Shown: positions 28,506 to 39,367 of the stretch, one piece after another
How the letters are laid out: each line of letters begins with the position of its first letter
How positions within the stretch are numbered: the stretch's first letter is position 1
Source: Pseudohalioglobus lutimaris
GTDB taxonomy: Bacteria; Pseudomonadota; Gammaproteobacteria; Pseudomonadales; Halieaceae
Direction of reading: 5' to 3'
Length of the DNA stretch: 64,000 nt
NCBI RefSeq assembly: GCF_002866825.1
Contig: NZ_PKUS01000002.1
Span: 186,001 to 250,000 of the forward strand
Notes under the pieces: generated by a model
Told to the model about the DNA's origin: nothing
What the model saw: only the letters and a program-made list of their open reading frames with translations
Database searches by the model: none
Made by a program: the position numbers and the translations under genes

Positions 28506-29938
28506 GTGAGCCGGCAATCTCAATAAGCGGTTTGGCCCTGGCGATCTTGTTGCCGTGGCTTGCCGGCATCTCCGGCGCACTATTGTTGATTCCCAAAGGC
28601 ATACCGGGGCGAATTCCAGTCGTGGCAGGCATGGGGTACTTTCTTGGGGCATGGTTTTCAACACTGGCGATTCGAGGTGTAGACGCGCTGGGTATACCGC
28701 TCAGCTTTGCGATGGTAGCCACAGTCCTTGCGGGGTTTGGCCTGGTCCTGGCCCTGTTCGCAGTGGACCGGACACCCCGCCAGGTTCCGTACACTACTCC
28801 GGAAGACAGCGTCTCTATTACAGGCAAGCTACTGATTGCCCTGTTATTTCTGCTCATGGGCTGGCGCTACTTCACCATCCTGGGCATTGTCATTGAACAA
28901 CCGCTTTTCGGATGGGACGCAATGATGAACTGGGCCCCCAAAGCCGTAGTCTGGTTTCATCAGGGTGAACTCACTGAATTCGTCAACCCGTCAACGTGGT
29001 TACAGCACGGCAACGCGGCAGAACCCTACACGCTGGGCAATCCGCCAGCATCCGAATACCCCGAAATGGTGCCGCTGATATTCCTGTGGCACATGCTAGG
29101 CGCGGGCACCTGGGACCACCCACTGCTGCAACTGCCCTGGCTTCTGGCAGGGCTGAGCACTGGCCTGGCGCTGTATGGCTTCTTGCGGATGCGCCGCGTG
29201 CCGACTCTGCTATCGGCAGGCGCATGCTACTTGCTACTCAGTCTCCCCTTCCTGAATATTCATGCGGTCATAGCTGGATATGCTGACCTGTGGCTGGCGT
29301 CTGCCTTCAGCATCGGTGCCATCGCGCTCCATCTACGGGAACAGCAGCCTGCTCCTGGTGTGACTCTCATTGTGCTCTTGATGGCGCTGATCTGCATACA
29401 ACTGAAGAACCCCGGTATTATTCTGGGCCTGATATTGCTACTGGGAACAATACGGCAATGGCTGAAGCTCTCCTGGAAAACGGAATCAGTGATTATTCTC
29501 GCCGGGGCCGGCCTGGTGGCATATTGTGTGATAATGGGCGTGCGGGTGGAGGTGCCTGGTCTGGGACTGGTCAACGTGGGCACCGCCGGGTTTCAGCTGG
29601 GTCGGTTTGTAGTCTATGACTTCCAGTTCCACCCTGAAGTGACAACGCCGGTACTGAGGTCACTATATTCGATGGGAAACTGGAACTTGCTCTGGTATCT
29701 GGTGACTGCCGGCATTCTGTGGCGTCTGCGCAATGCAATACACTGGCGAAGGCCGGGCACGCTGGGACTGATACTCACCGGCATTTTCGTTTTCTACTTT
29801 GTCGTCTTCTTTGTTTCAAGCTATCACTACCATGCGATTACGTATATTACCCTTAATCGCGCGATACTCTATGTCATACCAGCTCTGCTATTCTGGGTTT
29901 TCACATTTTGCACGCCTGAGGAGGTGAGAGATTCGTGA
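28502..29938 (+). CDS. Polytopic GT-C-like membrane glycosyltransferase (putative)
   Basis: The 478-residue protein has about eleven hydrophobic segments. After the early helices it has FGWDAMMNWAPKAVVWFHQGEL (near 137-158), resembling the first periplasmic loop of GT-C enzymes (ArnT/PMT type), where an Asp in a WDA context is catalytic. This suggests transfer of a lipid-linked sugar to a periplasmic acceptor. The start at 28502 was chosen because it overlaps the preceding stop (ATGA) and gives an N-terminus that leads straight into a membrane helix. An in-frame start at 28415 would lie inside the upstream gene. Exact donor and acceptor are unknown. Confidence 0.72.
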   Translation: MSEPAISISGLALAILLPWLAGISGALLLIPKGIPGRIPVVAGMGYFLGAWFSTLAIRGVDALGIPLSFAMVATVLAGFGLVLALFAVDRTPRQVPYTTPEDSVSITGKLLIALLFLLMGWRYFTILGIVIEQPLFGWDAMMNWAPKAVVWFHQGELTEFVNPSTWLQHGNAAEPYTLGNPPASEYPEMVPLIFLWHMLGAGTWDHPLLQLPWLLAGLSTGLALYGFLRMRRVPTLLSAGACYLLLSLPFLNIHAVIAGYADLWLASAFSIGAIALHLREQQPAPGVTLIVLLMALICIQLKNPGIILGLILLLGTIRQWLKLSWKTESVIILAGAGLVAYCVIMGVRVEVPGLGLVNVGTAGFQLGRFVVYDFQFHPEVTTPVLRSLYSMGNWNLLWYLVTAGILWRLRNAIHWRRPGTLGLILTGIFVFYFVVFFVSSYHYHAITYITLNRAILYVIPALLFWVFTFCTPEEVRDS

Positions 29939-31323
29939 AGTTGTTTCAAAGCCAGGTAGACTTCTACCAGCGCATGATCGATGCGGTAATCGTTAGCGGA
30001 ACGCTACCTCTTGCCTTCTGGCTCTACTACGGACACCTTAACTGGAACGACAAGTACATTATTACCGCTATCGCGGCGATACCAATCTTCTATCTCAGCG
30101 CCAAGGCTAGCAATCTCTACCGCCCTTACTTTGTTCAATTCGGAGAGCAACAAATTCGCTCACTCCTGGTAGCCTGGTTCCTGACTCTGGCGGGACTGCT
30201 ACTGATGGGCTACGCCTTCAAGAGCACTCACGAGCTGTCGCGGGTTACCATGGGCCTCTATGCCATCATTCTTCCTGTGTTTCTGCTCATAAGCCGTCTC
30301 GCTGTCTGGCGCTTCATCAGGGCCATAGACGAACGAGGATACGGGGTACGCTCAGCGATCATCATTGGCACCGATGACAATGCGAGGGCACTTGCCGAAA
30401 GCATTGCCTGCTCCTCGTCGATCGGACTCCGCTTCAAGGGTTTTGTGGAACTGGATGACCGGCGCCCAACGGAAGCTCTGGCACAGGGACAAGTCCTGGG
30501 AAAGGTTTCTGACATCGCCCAGTTACTGGCAGGCGACGATGTGGATATCGTCTACATCTCGGTGCCCATGTCTGACACAGACACACTGAGCAAGATCCTT
30601 AAGGTCCTGGGTGACTCCACCGTTTCTATTTTTCTGGTGCCGGACCTATACACTGCAGAGATCATGCAGGGAACCTGGATTACGCTTGGCGATGTGCCCA
30701 CAGTTTGCGTTATTGATGGCCCAACACAAGGCATTAATCCAATCCTGAAGCGTATCGAAGACCTGGTGATATCAACGGTTTCGCTGACACTGCTCGCCAT
30801 CCCGATGCTGTTCATCGCCATCGCGGTGCGGCTCACCTCGCCTGGGCCCGCCCTCTATAAGCAGGTCAGATATGGCATCAGTGGCAAGCCCATTGTGGTT
30901 TGGAAGTTCCGCACAATGAGTGTGATGGAAACCACCGAGGACTTTGTCCAGGCCACCAAAAACGATTCTCGGGTCACCCGCCTGGGCGGCTTTCTACGCC
31001 GCACCTCACTGGACGAAGTACCGCAACTATTCAATGTACTAATGGGGGACATGTCCATTGTGGGCCCAAGGCCGCACCCGGTGGCACTTAACGAGGCTTA
31101 CCGGGACAAGATTTTTGGCTACATGCTACGCCACAAGGTCAAGCCGGGAATCACCGGACTGGCGCAGGTGAACGGTTTCCGGGGCGAGACCGACACCCAC
31201 GACAAAATGGAACATCGTATTCGTTACGACATCGAATACATCAATAGCTGGAGCATGTGGCTGGACCTGGCCATTATCATACGCACGCCGCTAAGCCTGC
31301 TGCGCAGTGAGAACGCCTATTAA
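29935..31323 (+). CDS. Undecaprenyl-phosphate glucose-1-phosphate transferase (WcaJ type)
   Basis: Polyprenol-phosphate hexose-1-phosphate transferase that starts repeat-unit synthesis on the inner membrane. The 462 residues contain four N-terminal helices (about 15-130), a CoA-binding-like Rossmann region (about 140-260, SAIIIGTDDNARALAESI), a further membrane segment (about 275-300) and the C-terminal catalytic domain with SPGPALYKQVRYG, WKFRTM, LGGFLRRTSLDEVPQLFNVLMGDMSIVGPRP and KPGITGLAQVNGFRGET. Start is GTG at 29935, overlapping the previous stop codon by three bases, with GAGGTGAGAG upstream. Sugar specificity (glucose versus another hexose) is not certain. Confidence 0.93.
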   Translation: MKLFQSQVDFYQRMIDAVIVSGTLPLAFWLYYGHLNWNDKYIITAIAAIPIFYLSAKASNLYRPYFVQFGEQQIRSLLVAWFLTLAGLLLMGYAFKSTHELSRVTMGLYAIILPVFLLISRLAVWRFIRAIDERGYGVRSAIIIGTDDNARALAESIACSSSIGLRFKGFVELDDRRPTEALAQGQVLGKVSDIAQLLAGDDVDIVYISVPMSDTDTLSKILKVLGDSTVSIFLVPDLYTAEIMQGTWITLGDVPTVCVIDGPTQGINPILKRIEDLVISTVSLTLLAIPMLFIAIAVRLTSPGPALYKQVRYGISGKPIVVWKFRTMSVMETTEDFVQATKNDSRVTRLGGFLRRTSLDEVPQLFNVLMGDMSIVGPRPHPVALNEAYRDKIFGYMLRHKVKPGITGLAQVNGFRGETDTHDKMEHRIRYDIEYINSWSMWLDLAIIIRTPLSLLRSENAY

Positions 31324-31336
31324 ACCGCTGGCCCGG

Positions 31337-32422
31337 TCAGAGCAGTGATTCGTATGACGCCAGAATTGCAGGCCACTGAAATGCCTCCAGATGCCGCTTC
31401 GCGCTTGCATCCGACATAGATGCGAGCTGCGAGTTGTCATTCAGTAGCTCACGAAGCACGCTTTCACACTCATCTACGCCGTCAAAAAAACGTGCCGCGC
31501 CGCCCAAAACCCAGCGATTAAAGCGATTATCATGAGCCAACACCGCTGATCTGGCGGCCAATGCCTCAACCAGTGAGGGGTTGGTTCCTCCCACAGTGTG
31601 ACCATGAATATACAGTCGCGAATGAAAGCGAAGCGCCCGCACTGTAGGCTTGTCAAAAATTGCACCCGGGAACACAACATCCGGACCCGCAGCATCAAGC
31701 ACACGACAGTGATATTCATTCTCCCGGGTGTAGTCACCAAGCACGAGCAGTTTGGTCCCTGCCTGTATGCGCGAGAAAGCGCTGACAATCTCAAGAATCG
31801 AGTTCTCTGGAACGGGCCTTGCTATCAGCGTGCAATATTGTTTGGGCTGAAGACCAAGAGCCGCTAGTGGCGCGATATCAGGTTCCACGACTTGATCCGC
31901 CCCATACGGAATCATGGTGATTTTTCGCGACGATACGCGCGTCTCCAGGTGCTTTTTTATTTCCGGATGATCTGCTACGAGATGATTGCCGAGCCAGCAC
32001 CCAAGCCAGTCATTGAGATAAAACCATGCTTTGGCCAGCGGACCCCACTTCGCCCGGCGATACTCTATGCCATCCATATTGATCACATTACGCATGCCCA
32101 GCAGGCGGTATACGAACCCGAATATGGCGGTGTTATAGCCCAACGTCAGCATTGTCCCCTGGCCACGGGCTGAGATCAGCGTCGCTTTCCAATCAAAAAA
32201 AATCGTGCCCAGCGCACCCTCGTTCTCAATCGGGATATTGACGCGACGGATGTCCCGCCACTGGTCTTCATATACCGCACCCTTGCCCGAAATTTGACAG
32301 TAAACGGTAACAGTCCAGCCGTTATTCGCCAGGTAGACTGCGAGATGTTCAGCCAGATACTCAAACCCGCTGTGGGCCGCGGGAATGCCGCGAGACCCAA
32401 GAATGTGCACTTCTTTGCCCAT
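31337..32422 (-). CDS. DUF1972 family glycosyltransferase (GT4 type)
   Basis: GT-B glycosyltransferase; DUF1972 members include rhamnosyl-type transferases of surface polysaccharide clusters. The 361 residues begin VHILGSRGIPAAHSGFEYLAEHLA, the DUF1972 signature. They show FFDWKATLISARGQGTMLTLGYNTA (near 75-100), INMDGIEYRRAKWG (near 113) and the GT-B C-terminal donor domain with GHTVGGTNPSLVEALAAR (near 275). It faces the WcaJ-type gene tail to tail, 13 bases apart. A decayed relative lies at 44355-44703 in the opposite orientation. Confidence 0.88.
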   Translation of the reverse strand: MGKEVHILGSRGIPAAHSGFEYLAEHLAVYLANNGWTVTVYCQISGKGAVYEDQWRDIRRVNIPIENEGALGTIFFDWKATLISARGQGTMLTLGYNTAIFGFVYRLLGMRNVINMDGIEYRRAKWGPLAKAWFYLNDWLGCWLGNHLVADHPEIKKHLETRVSSRKITMIPYGADQVVEPDIAPLAALGLQPKQYCTLIARPVPENSILEIVSAFSRIQAGTKLLVLGDYTRENEYHCRVLDAAGPDVVFPGAIFDKPTVRALRFHSRLYIHGHTVGGTNPSLVEALAARSAVLAHDNRFNRWVLGGAARFFDGVDECESVLRELLNDNSQLASMSDASAKRHLEAFQWPAILASYESLL

Positions 32423-32689
32423 GTTGTGCGTACAAGACCCCTGTTGCCAAAATCTTCGTCACGGTAGCTACTGAAACCGGTCATGACAACAACAATCGTC
32501 CTGAAAATTGAGTCGACACAAGTTATCTTCTGGCGCAGGCAACCACCAAATTGAAGAGTTTAATCTGCTCAAACCCAACCATGTGCTGAAGCATTTTCCT
32601 CTGCTACCGCGCCTGCCGGGCGGACTCCTCAAGTAAATACTGCGTGCAGAGCAATAGCCTGAAAGTTGGCAGCTAGGGCGGCGAAGTTC

Positions 32690-32770
32690 ACCGGACTCCC
32701 GGTTTACGGCAGCGTCATGGTACCGCGTATCATCGACATCAGGACCGATATAGACTACTTTCTGCTTCAT
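32690..32770 (-). pseudogene. N-terminal remnant of an IS110-family transposase
   Basis: From an ATG at 32770 the minus strand reads MKQKVVYIGPDVDDTRYHDA, then a NRESGE segment. This is the first strand of the DEDD (RuvC-like) domain of IS110 transposases, in which the Asp of the IGxDVD motif is catalytic. After about 30 codons the similarity stops and the frame closes. No second half, target duplication or terminal repeat was recognised. It lies in a 679-base stretch (32423-33101) otherwise without credible genes, between the DUF1972 transferase and wzx. Confidence 0.6.
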
Positions 32771-33101
32771 GAATGCCAACGCTGCCCGCTAGATAATGCG
32801 GCATTAAGTCTCGCATTGAGGTGCCCCGCCCATGGAGACATCCCTGGCAGCCAGTGAAGGTAAAGCTGTATCTCCTATCAATACTTACTGCAAGGACCTC
32901 CAACAATGTGCGCAAAGCAGGATAGCAAATCCAGGTTATTGCCTTGTTTGACTGTGCTGCGCTGCGCCTCAAGGCCGGGGTTCATCAGTTATTCACAATG
33001 ATTGAGTCAAGCAAAACCTGGAGCCTGCTGTACTGGTCGTACCTGGTCTCCCGTTACGGGCCCGCCCCTGTTCTCCAACATGTGGGGGGCGCTCAACCGC
33101 C

Positions 33102-35349
<2,248 letters not shown>

Positions 35350-35360
35350 GAAGCACCCGC

Positions 35361-36527
35361 ATGATTCCCTACGGCAGGCAAGACATTTCCCAGGCGGATA
35401 TCGATGCCGTGGTGGAGGTGCTGCAGTCGGACTTCCTGACCCAGGGACCGCAGGTGCCCCTGTTCGAAGAGAGCATCGCCGGGTATACCGGCGCCGTCCA
35501 TGCCGTCGCTGTCAACAGCGCCACCTCGGCCCTGCATATCGCTTGCCTGGCACTGGACCTGGGGCCGGGGGACTGGCTATGGACCAGCCCTATTACCTTC
35601 GTTGCCTCCGCCAACTGTGCACGCTACTGCGGCGCCAGTGTCGACTTTGTCGACATTGATGCAGACACCGGCAACCTGTCTCTGCCCGCGCTGGAGGACA
35701 AACTACGCAGGGCTGAGCTAGCCAACTGTTTGCCCAAAATCGTCGTCCCCGTGCACCTCAGTGGCCAGTCCTGCGAAATGGCAGGCCTCGCCGAACTCGC
35801 GGCACGCTACGGTTTTCGCGTCATAGAGGACGCCTCTCACGCCATCGGCGGCAGATATCGTGACGCGCCGGTGGGCAACTGCGCCTATTCCGATATCACT
35901 GTGTTCAGTTTTCACCCGGTGAAAATAATCACCACCGGTGAGGGCGGAATGGCCACCTGCAACGACGCGGCGCTGGCGGAGTCGATGCGCCTGTTGCGCA
36001 GCCACGGCGTAACCCGTGACCCGTCACTGATGACCGCTCCTGCACACGGCCCCTGGTACTATGAGCAAATCACACTGGGCTTCAATTACCGGATGACTGA
36101 TCTGCAGGCGGCACTCGGGCTTAGCCAACTACAGCGTATTGATGAATTCATTCCCCTGCGCCACGCCGTCGCAGACCGCTACGACCAGGCGTTAGCCGAC
36201 CTCCCCCTGAAGCTGCCCAGGCGCATGAAAGACAGCTACTCATCCCTGCACCTGTACATCGTGCGCATCGATACGGCCGACTCTGCGCTGAGCCATCGCG
36301 AAATATTTGATGCTCTGCGAGAGCGAGGTATAGGGGTAAACCTGCACTATATCCCAGTGCACACCCAGCCCTACTACCAGCAGCAGGGAGTGGAGTACGA
36401 TCCGCTACCCGAGTCAGCTGCCTACTACCGGGAGGCGATCTCCCTGCCCATGTATCACCACCTGGGCAAGGACCAACAGGAGCAGGTTATCGCTGCGCTG
36501 CGTGAGGTATTCGGGCAGCCGGAATGA
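35361..36527 (+). CDS. pseC: UDP-4-amino-4,6-dideoxy-N-acetyl-L-altrosamine transaminase PseC
   Basis: Second step of the pathway, a PLP-dependent C4 transamination using glutamate. The 388-residue DegT/DnrJ/EryC1-family protein shows VNSATSALHIACLALDLGPGD (51-71), EDASHAIGG (156-164) and the PLP-binding Lys188 in FSFHPVKIITTGEGG. The GFNYRMTDLQAALGLSQL block is a family signature. It overlaps pseF by four bases (ATGA). Confidence 0.95.
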   Translation: MIPYGRQDISQADIDAVVEVLQSDFLTQGPQVPLFEESIAGYTGAVHAVAVNSATSALHIACLALDLGPGDWLWTSPITFVASANCARYCGASVDFVDIDADTGNLSLPALEDKLRRAELANCLPKIVVPVHLSGQSCEMAGLAELAARYGFRVIEDASHAIGGRYRDAPVGNCAYSDITVFSFHPVKIITTGEGGMATCNDAALAESMRLLRSHGVTRDPSLMTAPAHGPWYYEQITLGFNYRMTDLQAALGLSQLQRIDEFIPLRHAVADRYDQALADLPLKLPRRMKDSYSSLHLYIVRIDTADSALSHREIFDALRERGIGVNLHYIPVHTQPYYQQQGVEYDPLPESAAYYREAISLPMYHHLGKDQQEQVIAALREVFGQPE

Positions 36528-37231
36528 ATATCGCCATGATCCCCGCCAGAGGCGGCAGCAAGCGCATACCCCGCAAAAATATCAAGCCATTCCACGGCAA
36601 GCCGATCATCGCCTATTCCATCGACGCAGCCCGGGCCAGCGGGCTGTTTGACGAGATTATTGTCTCCACAGACGACGAGGAAATCGCCGCTGTTGCGCGG
36701 AATTTCGGCGCCAACACGCCCTTCACGCGACCCGACGCGCTGGCCGACGACCACAGTACCACTCTCGATGTCATCGCCCACACCATTGACTGGTACAGTG
36801 AGATGGACGTGAAGCTGGACAGGCTGTGCTGCCTCTACGCGACGGCGCCGATGATCAGGGCGGAGGACCTGACCCACGGGTTTGAAGCGCTGCAGGAGGA
36901 AAGCGCATCGTTCGCCTTCAGCGCCACGGCGTTCGAGTTTCCCATCCAGCGTGCCGTGCGCCTGCTGCCTGACGGCGGCGTCGAGATGCTGCAGCCGGAG
37001 CACCTGCTTACACGCTCACAGGACCTTGAGCCCACTTACCACGATGCCGGGCAGTTCTATTGGGTTAAGCCGGATCGATTTCTCGCGGGGAAAGGTATCT
37101 TTTCCAGGGACTCCAGGGCGGTAATCCTGCCTTCCTATAGGGTGCAGGACATCGATACCGAGGAAGACTGGCTCAGGGCCGAAGCACTGTATTCCGTTGC
37201 GCAGGATGCCAGAGGTAAAGTGTCGGGCTGA
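36524..37231 (+). CDS. pseF: Pseudaminic acid cytidylyltransferase PseF
   Basis: Activates pseudaminic acid with CTP to CMP-pseudaminate. The 235-residue protein has the cytidylyltransferase N-terminus IAMIPARGGSKRIPRKNIKPFHGKP (3-27) and STDDEEIAAVA (near 49), the CMP-sugar synthetase core. The name PseF rather than NeuA rests on linkage to pseB and pseC. It is the last plus-strand gene of this operon; the remaining pathway genes lie on the other strand and converge on it. Confidence 0.92.
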   Translation: MNIAMIPARGGSKRIPRKNIKPFHGKPIIAYSIDAARASGLFDEIIVSTDDEEIAAVARNFGANTPFTRPDALADDHSTTLDVIAHTIDWYSEMDVKLDRLCCLYATAPMIRAEDLTHGFEALQEESASFAFSATAFEFPIQRAVRLLPDGGVEMLQPEHLLTRSQDLEPTYHDAGQFYWVKPDRFLAGKGIFSRDSRAVILPSYRVQDIDTEEDWLRAEALYSVAQDARGKVSG

Positions 37232-37424
37232 TGAGTTGCACTCTATAAGAAACCAACACGGCAGAACTGTACAATGCGCTCAGCTGCGCAAATTTTTGGG
37301 CACCCACCGACCCGGTTGGCATTTTCCGGGTTTCAGTCGTGCTGACATTCGCTCAAATACGACTTTGGCAGGTGAAAGGGATTGCTCCGCTGACTATCAA
37401 TCTGCCGCACTGTAACGAGCAGTG

Positions 37425-38483
37425 TTAGCTGAGCACATCCCAGCTTATGGGAGTACCCTTTTTAAGATGTCTGCGTACCTTTCTGCCTAATAGAAGGTCA
37501 TAGTACTTGGGAGGAAGACCGTACCCAGGCCTGATACACCGCATGTTGGAGGCAGTTAAAGTCTCACCAGGCTGTACATCCTCAGCGATATAAATAGACC
37601 GTCGAAAAATCATAGAACCTCTTTCGGAGCCCTCTAACGCATAAGACACTTCACCTTTCGCCTCCCACGCTGTCTTACACTCTTCTACTAACATCTTAAA
37701 TTCAGCAGGCTCCATTGAGAATGCAGAGTCCACTCCGCCTTCAGCTCTATCAATCGTGAAGTGCTTTTCTATGACAGCAGCGCCGAAAGCGACGCTGGCA
37801 ATGGCAACACCGATACCCATGGTGTGATCCGACAGCCCTACTTCGACTCCAAAGGTCTCTCTCATATTGGGAATCGTAAGTAAGTTGGCGTCTTTAGGCG
37901 TTGCGGGATAAGCGCTGGTACATTTCAACAGACAGAGGCTCGCACAGCCCGCAGCCCTGGCTTCGCTAACGGCCTCGGATATTTCGGACACAGTAGCCAT
38001 ACCAGTGGAAATGATAACCGGCTTTCCTGTCTGCGAAACCCTTCTTATCAGTGGCAAGTCGACATTTTCAAATGACGCGATCTTGTAAAACGGTACGTCT
38101 AATTCCTCCAGAAAATCCACCGCTGTAGCATCAAAAGGCGTGCTGAAAAAGATAATGCCCTTTTCTTCACATCGCTTCATTATTGGTTCGTGCCATTCCC
38201 AAGGTGTCATTGCTTCGCCATACAACTCGAACAGACTCCTTTTTTTCCAAAGACTATCAGGATCATCAATAAAAAAATCACCTTCTGCCAGGTCTAATGT
38301 CATCGTCTCTGGTTTGTATGTTTGAATCTTCAGTGCATGTGCACCGGCATCGGCGGCGGCATCAACAATTTTTAATGCTTTATCGAGCGACTGATTGTGA
38401 TTGCCAGACATTTCAGCGATTATGAATGGGGGATGATTCTCTCCGATACGGTACTGACCAATGGTAAACTCGTCTTTGATCAT
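37425..38483 (-). CDS. pseI: Pseudaminic acid synthase PseI
   Basis: Condenses 2,4-diamido-2,4,6-trideoxy-L-altrose with phosphoenolpyruvate to the nonulosonic acid. The 352 residues form a NeuB-type TIM barrel (about 15-270, with IIAEMSGNHNQSLDKAL and IISTGMATVSEI) and a C-terminal SAF (antifreeze-like) domain (about 285-350, RSIYIAEDVQPGETLTASNMRCIRPG). Its ATG overlaps the formyltransferase stop by four bases. Base composition is visibly more AT-rich than that of pseB-pseC-pseF: a 60-base sample at 38281-38340 has 26 G+C. Confidence 0.93.
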   Translation of the reverse strand: MIKDEFTIGQYRIGENHPPFIIAEMSGNHNQSLDKALKIVDAAADAGAHALKIQTYKPETMTLDLAEGDFFIDDPDSLWKKRSLFELYGEAMTPWEWHEPIMKRCEEKGIIFFSTPFDATAVDFLEELDVPFYKIASFENVDLPLIRRVSQTGKPVIISTGMATVSEISEAVSEARAAGCASLCLLKCTSAYPATPKDANLLTIPNMRETFGVEVGLSDHTMGIGVAIASVAFGAAVIEKHFTIDRAEGGVDSAFSMEPAEFKMLVEECKTAWEAKGEVSYALEGSERGSMIFRRSIYIAEDVQPGETLTASNMRCIRPGYGLPPKYYDLLLGRKVRRHLKKGTPISWDVLS

Positions 38484-39367
38484 CGCAGAATCACTCCGAC
38501 TGGAATCGTTTGTTTGGATTGCATTCCGTTATCCTCTATCGAGTATTCCAGTATCTTCACGATACCGTCAGCGGCTTTCACGTAAAGACTGCCATTGTCG
38601 CTTTTAACGACCTGGCCAATACACGTTTGATTATCAATTTTCTCATCTGCCAAAACTGCTTTCCACAAATAAACTTTTCTACCCGCCCATAAACAGAACG
38701 CACCGGGGTAGGGATTTGTCAGCGCCCTTACCCAGTTATAAATTCGCTGCCTGTTCCAATTCCAGTCCAGCAGGCCGTCTTCGGGGGACCGCTTTCCAAA
38801 GTAGCTACTATCCTGCTCATTTTGCTCGATATACACACACCTATCATCTCTCACTAATTCCACGGCCTGCTTTAGCAATTCCGGATACAAATGCCTGAAC
38901 TGTTCGATCAAATCACCCCCCGTGGTAATGGGGGTTACAGCGATTTCTCGTTGAATCAGGATGCCTCCCGTGTCACAACCAACATCAATCTGATGAACCG
39001 TGATTCCGACCTGCTCTTCACCGTTGATGATTGCCCAAATATGCGGCGCTCTGCCGCGGTATTTGGGTAAGAGAGACCCATGGATATTGAGTGCCGCTTT
39101 GCTGGGCAGACCAATAAGGTCTTCTTCGATAATAAACAAGTAGTTAATAGATAGCAGTATCTCTACAGCATCCAAGGCAGATAGAAAGTCACTGCAGCTG
39201 CCGTTTCGGGGGTTTCCAGTGAAGACCGGAACAGCATTATCACCAGCCCAATTGATGATAGATTGCGAATTTTTATCTGTGAGAACCGCCAGGATATTGA
39301 GTTCGGACGAGATATTCTCCAGCGTGCTGAATCCTAAATCTCCACTGGCACAGATCACTGTGTTCAT
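38480..39367 (-). CDS. Sugar N-formyltransferase in pseudaminic acid pathway
   Basis: Methionyl-tRNA-formyltransferase-fold enzyme that uses N10-formyltetrahydrofolate. The catalytic Asn94, His96 (ALNIHGSLLPKYRG) and Asp132 (CDTGG) keep the 38-residue Asn-to-Asp spacing of E. coli Fmt. The 295 residues comprise the catalytic domain to about 185 and a smaller C-terminal domain. It sits between pseI and pseG with four-base overlaps on both sides, so it is very likely part of the pathway. It probably formylates the C4 amine left by PseC, the position normally acetylated by PseH, which is not seen in the window. A housekeeping Fmt is unlikely in this context. Confidence 0.85.
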   Translation of the reverse strand: MNTVICASGDLGFSTLENISSELNILAVLTDKNSQSIINWAGDNAVPVFTGNPRNGSCSDFLSALDAVEILLSINYLFIIEEDLIGLPSKAALNIHGSLLPKYRGRAPHIWAIINGEEQVGITVHQIDVGCDTGGILIQREIAVTPITTGGDLIEQFRHLYPELLKQAVELVRDDRCVYIEQNEQDSSYFGKRSPEDGLLDWNWNRQRIYNWVRALTNPYPGAFCLWAGRKVYLWKAVLADEKIDNQTCIGQVVKSDNGSLYVKAADGIVKILEYSIEDNGMQSKQTIPVGVILR

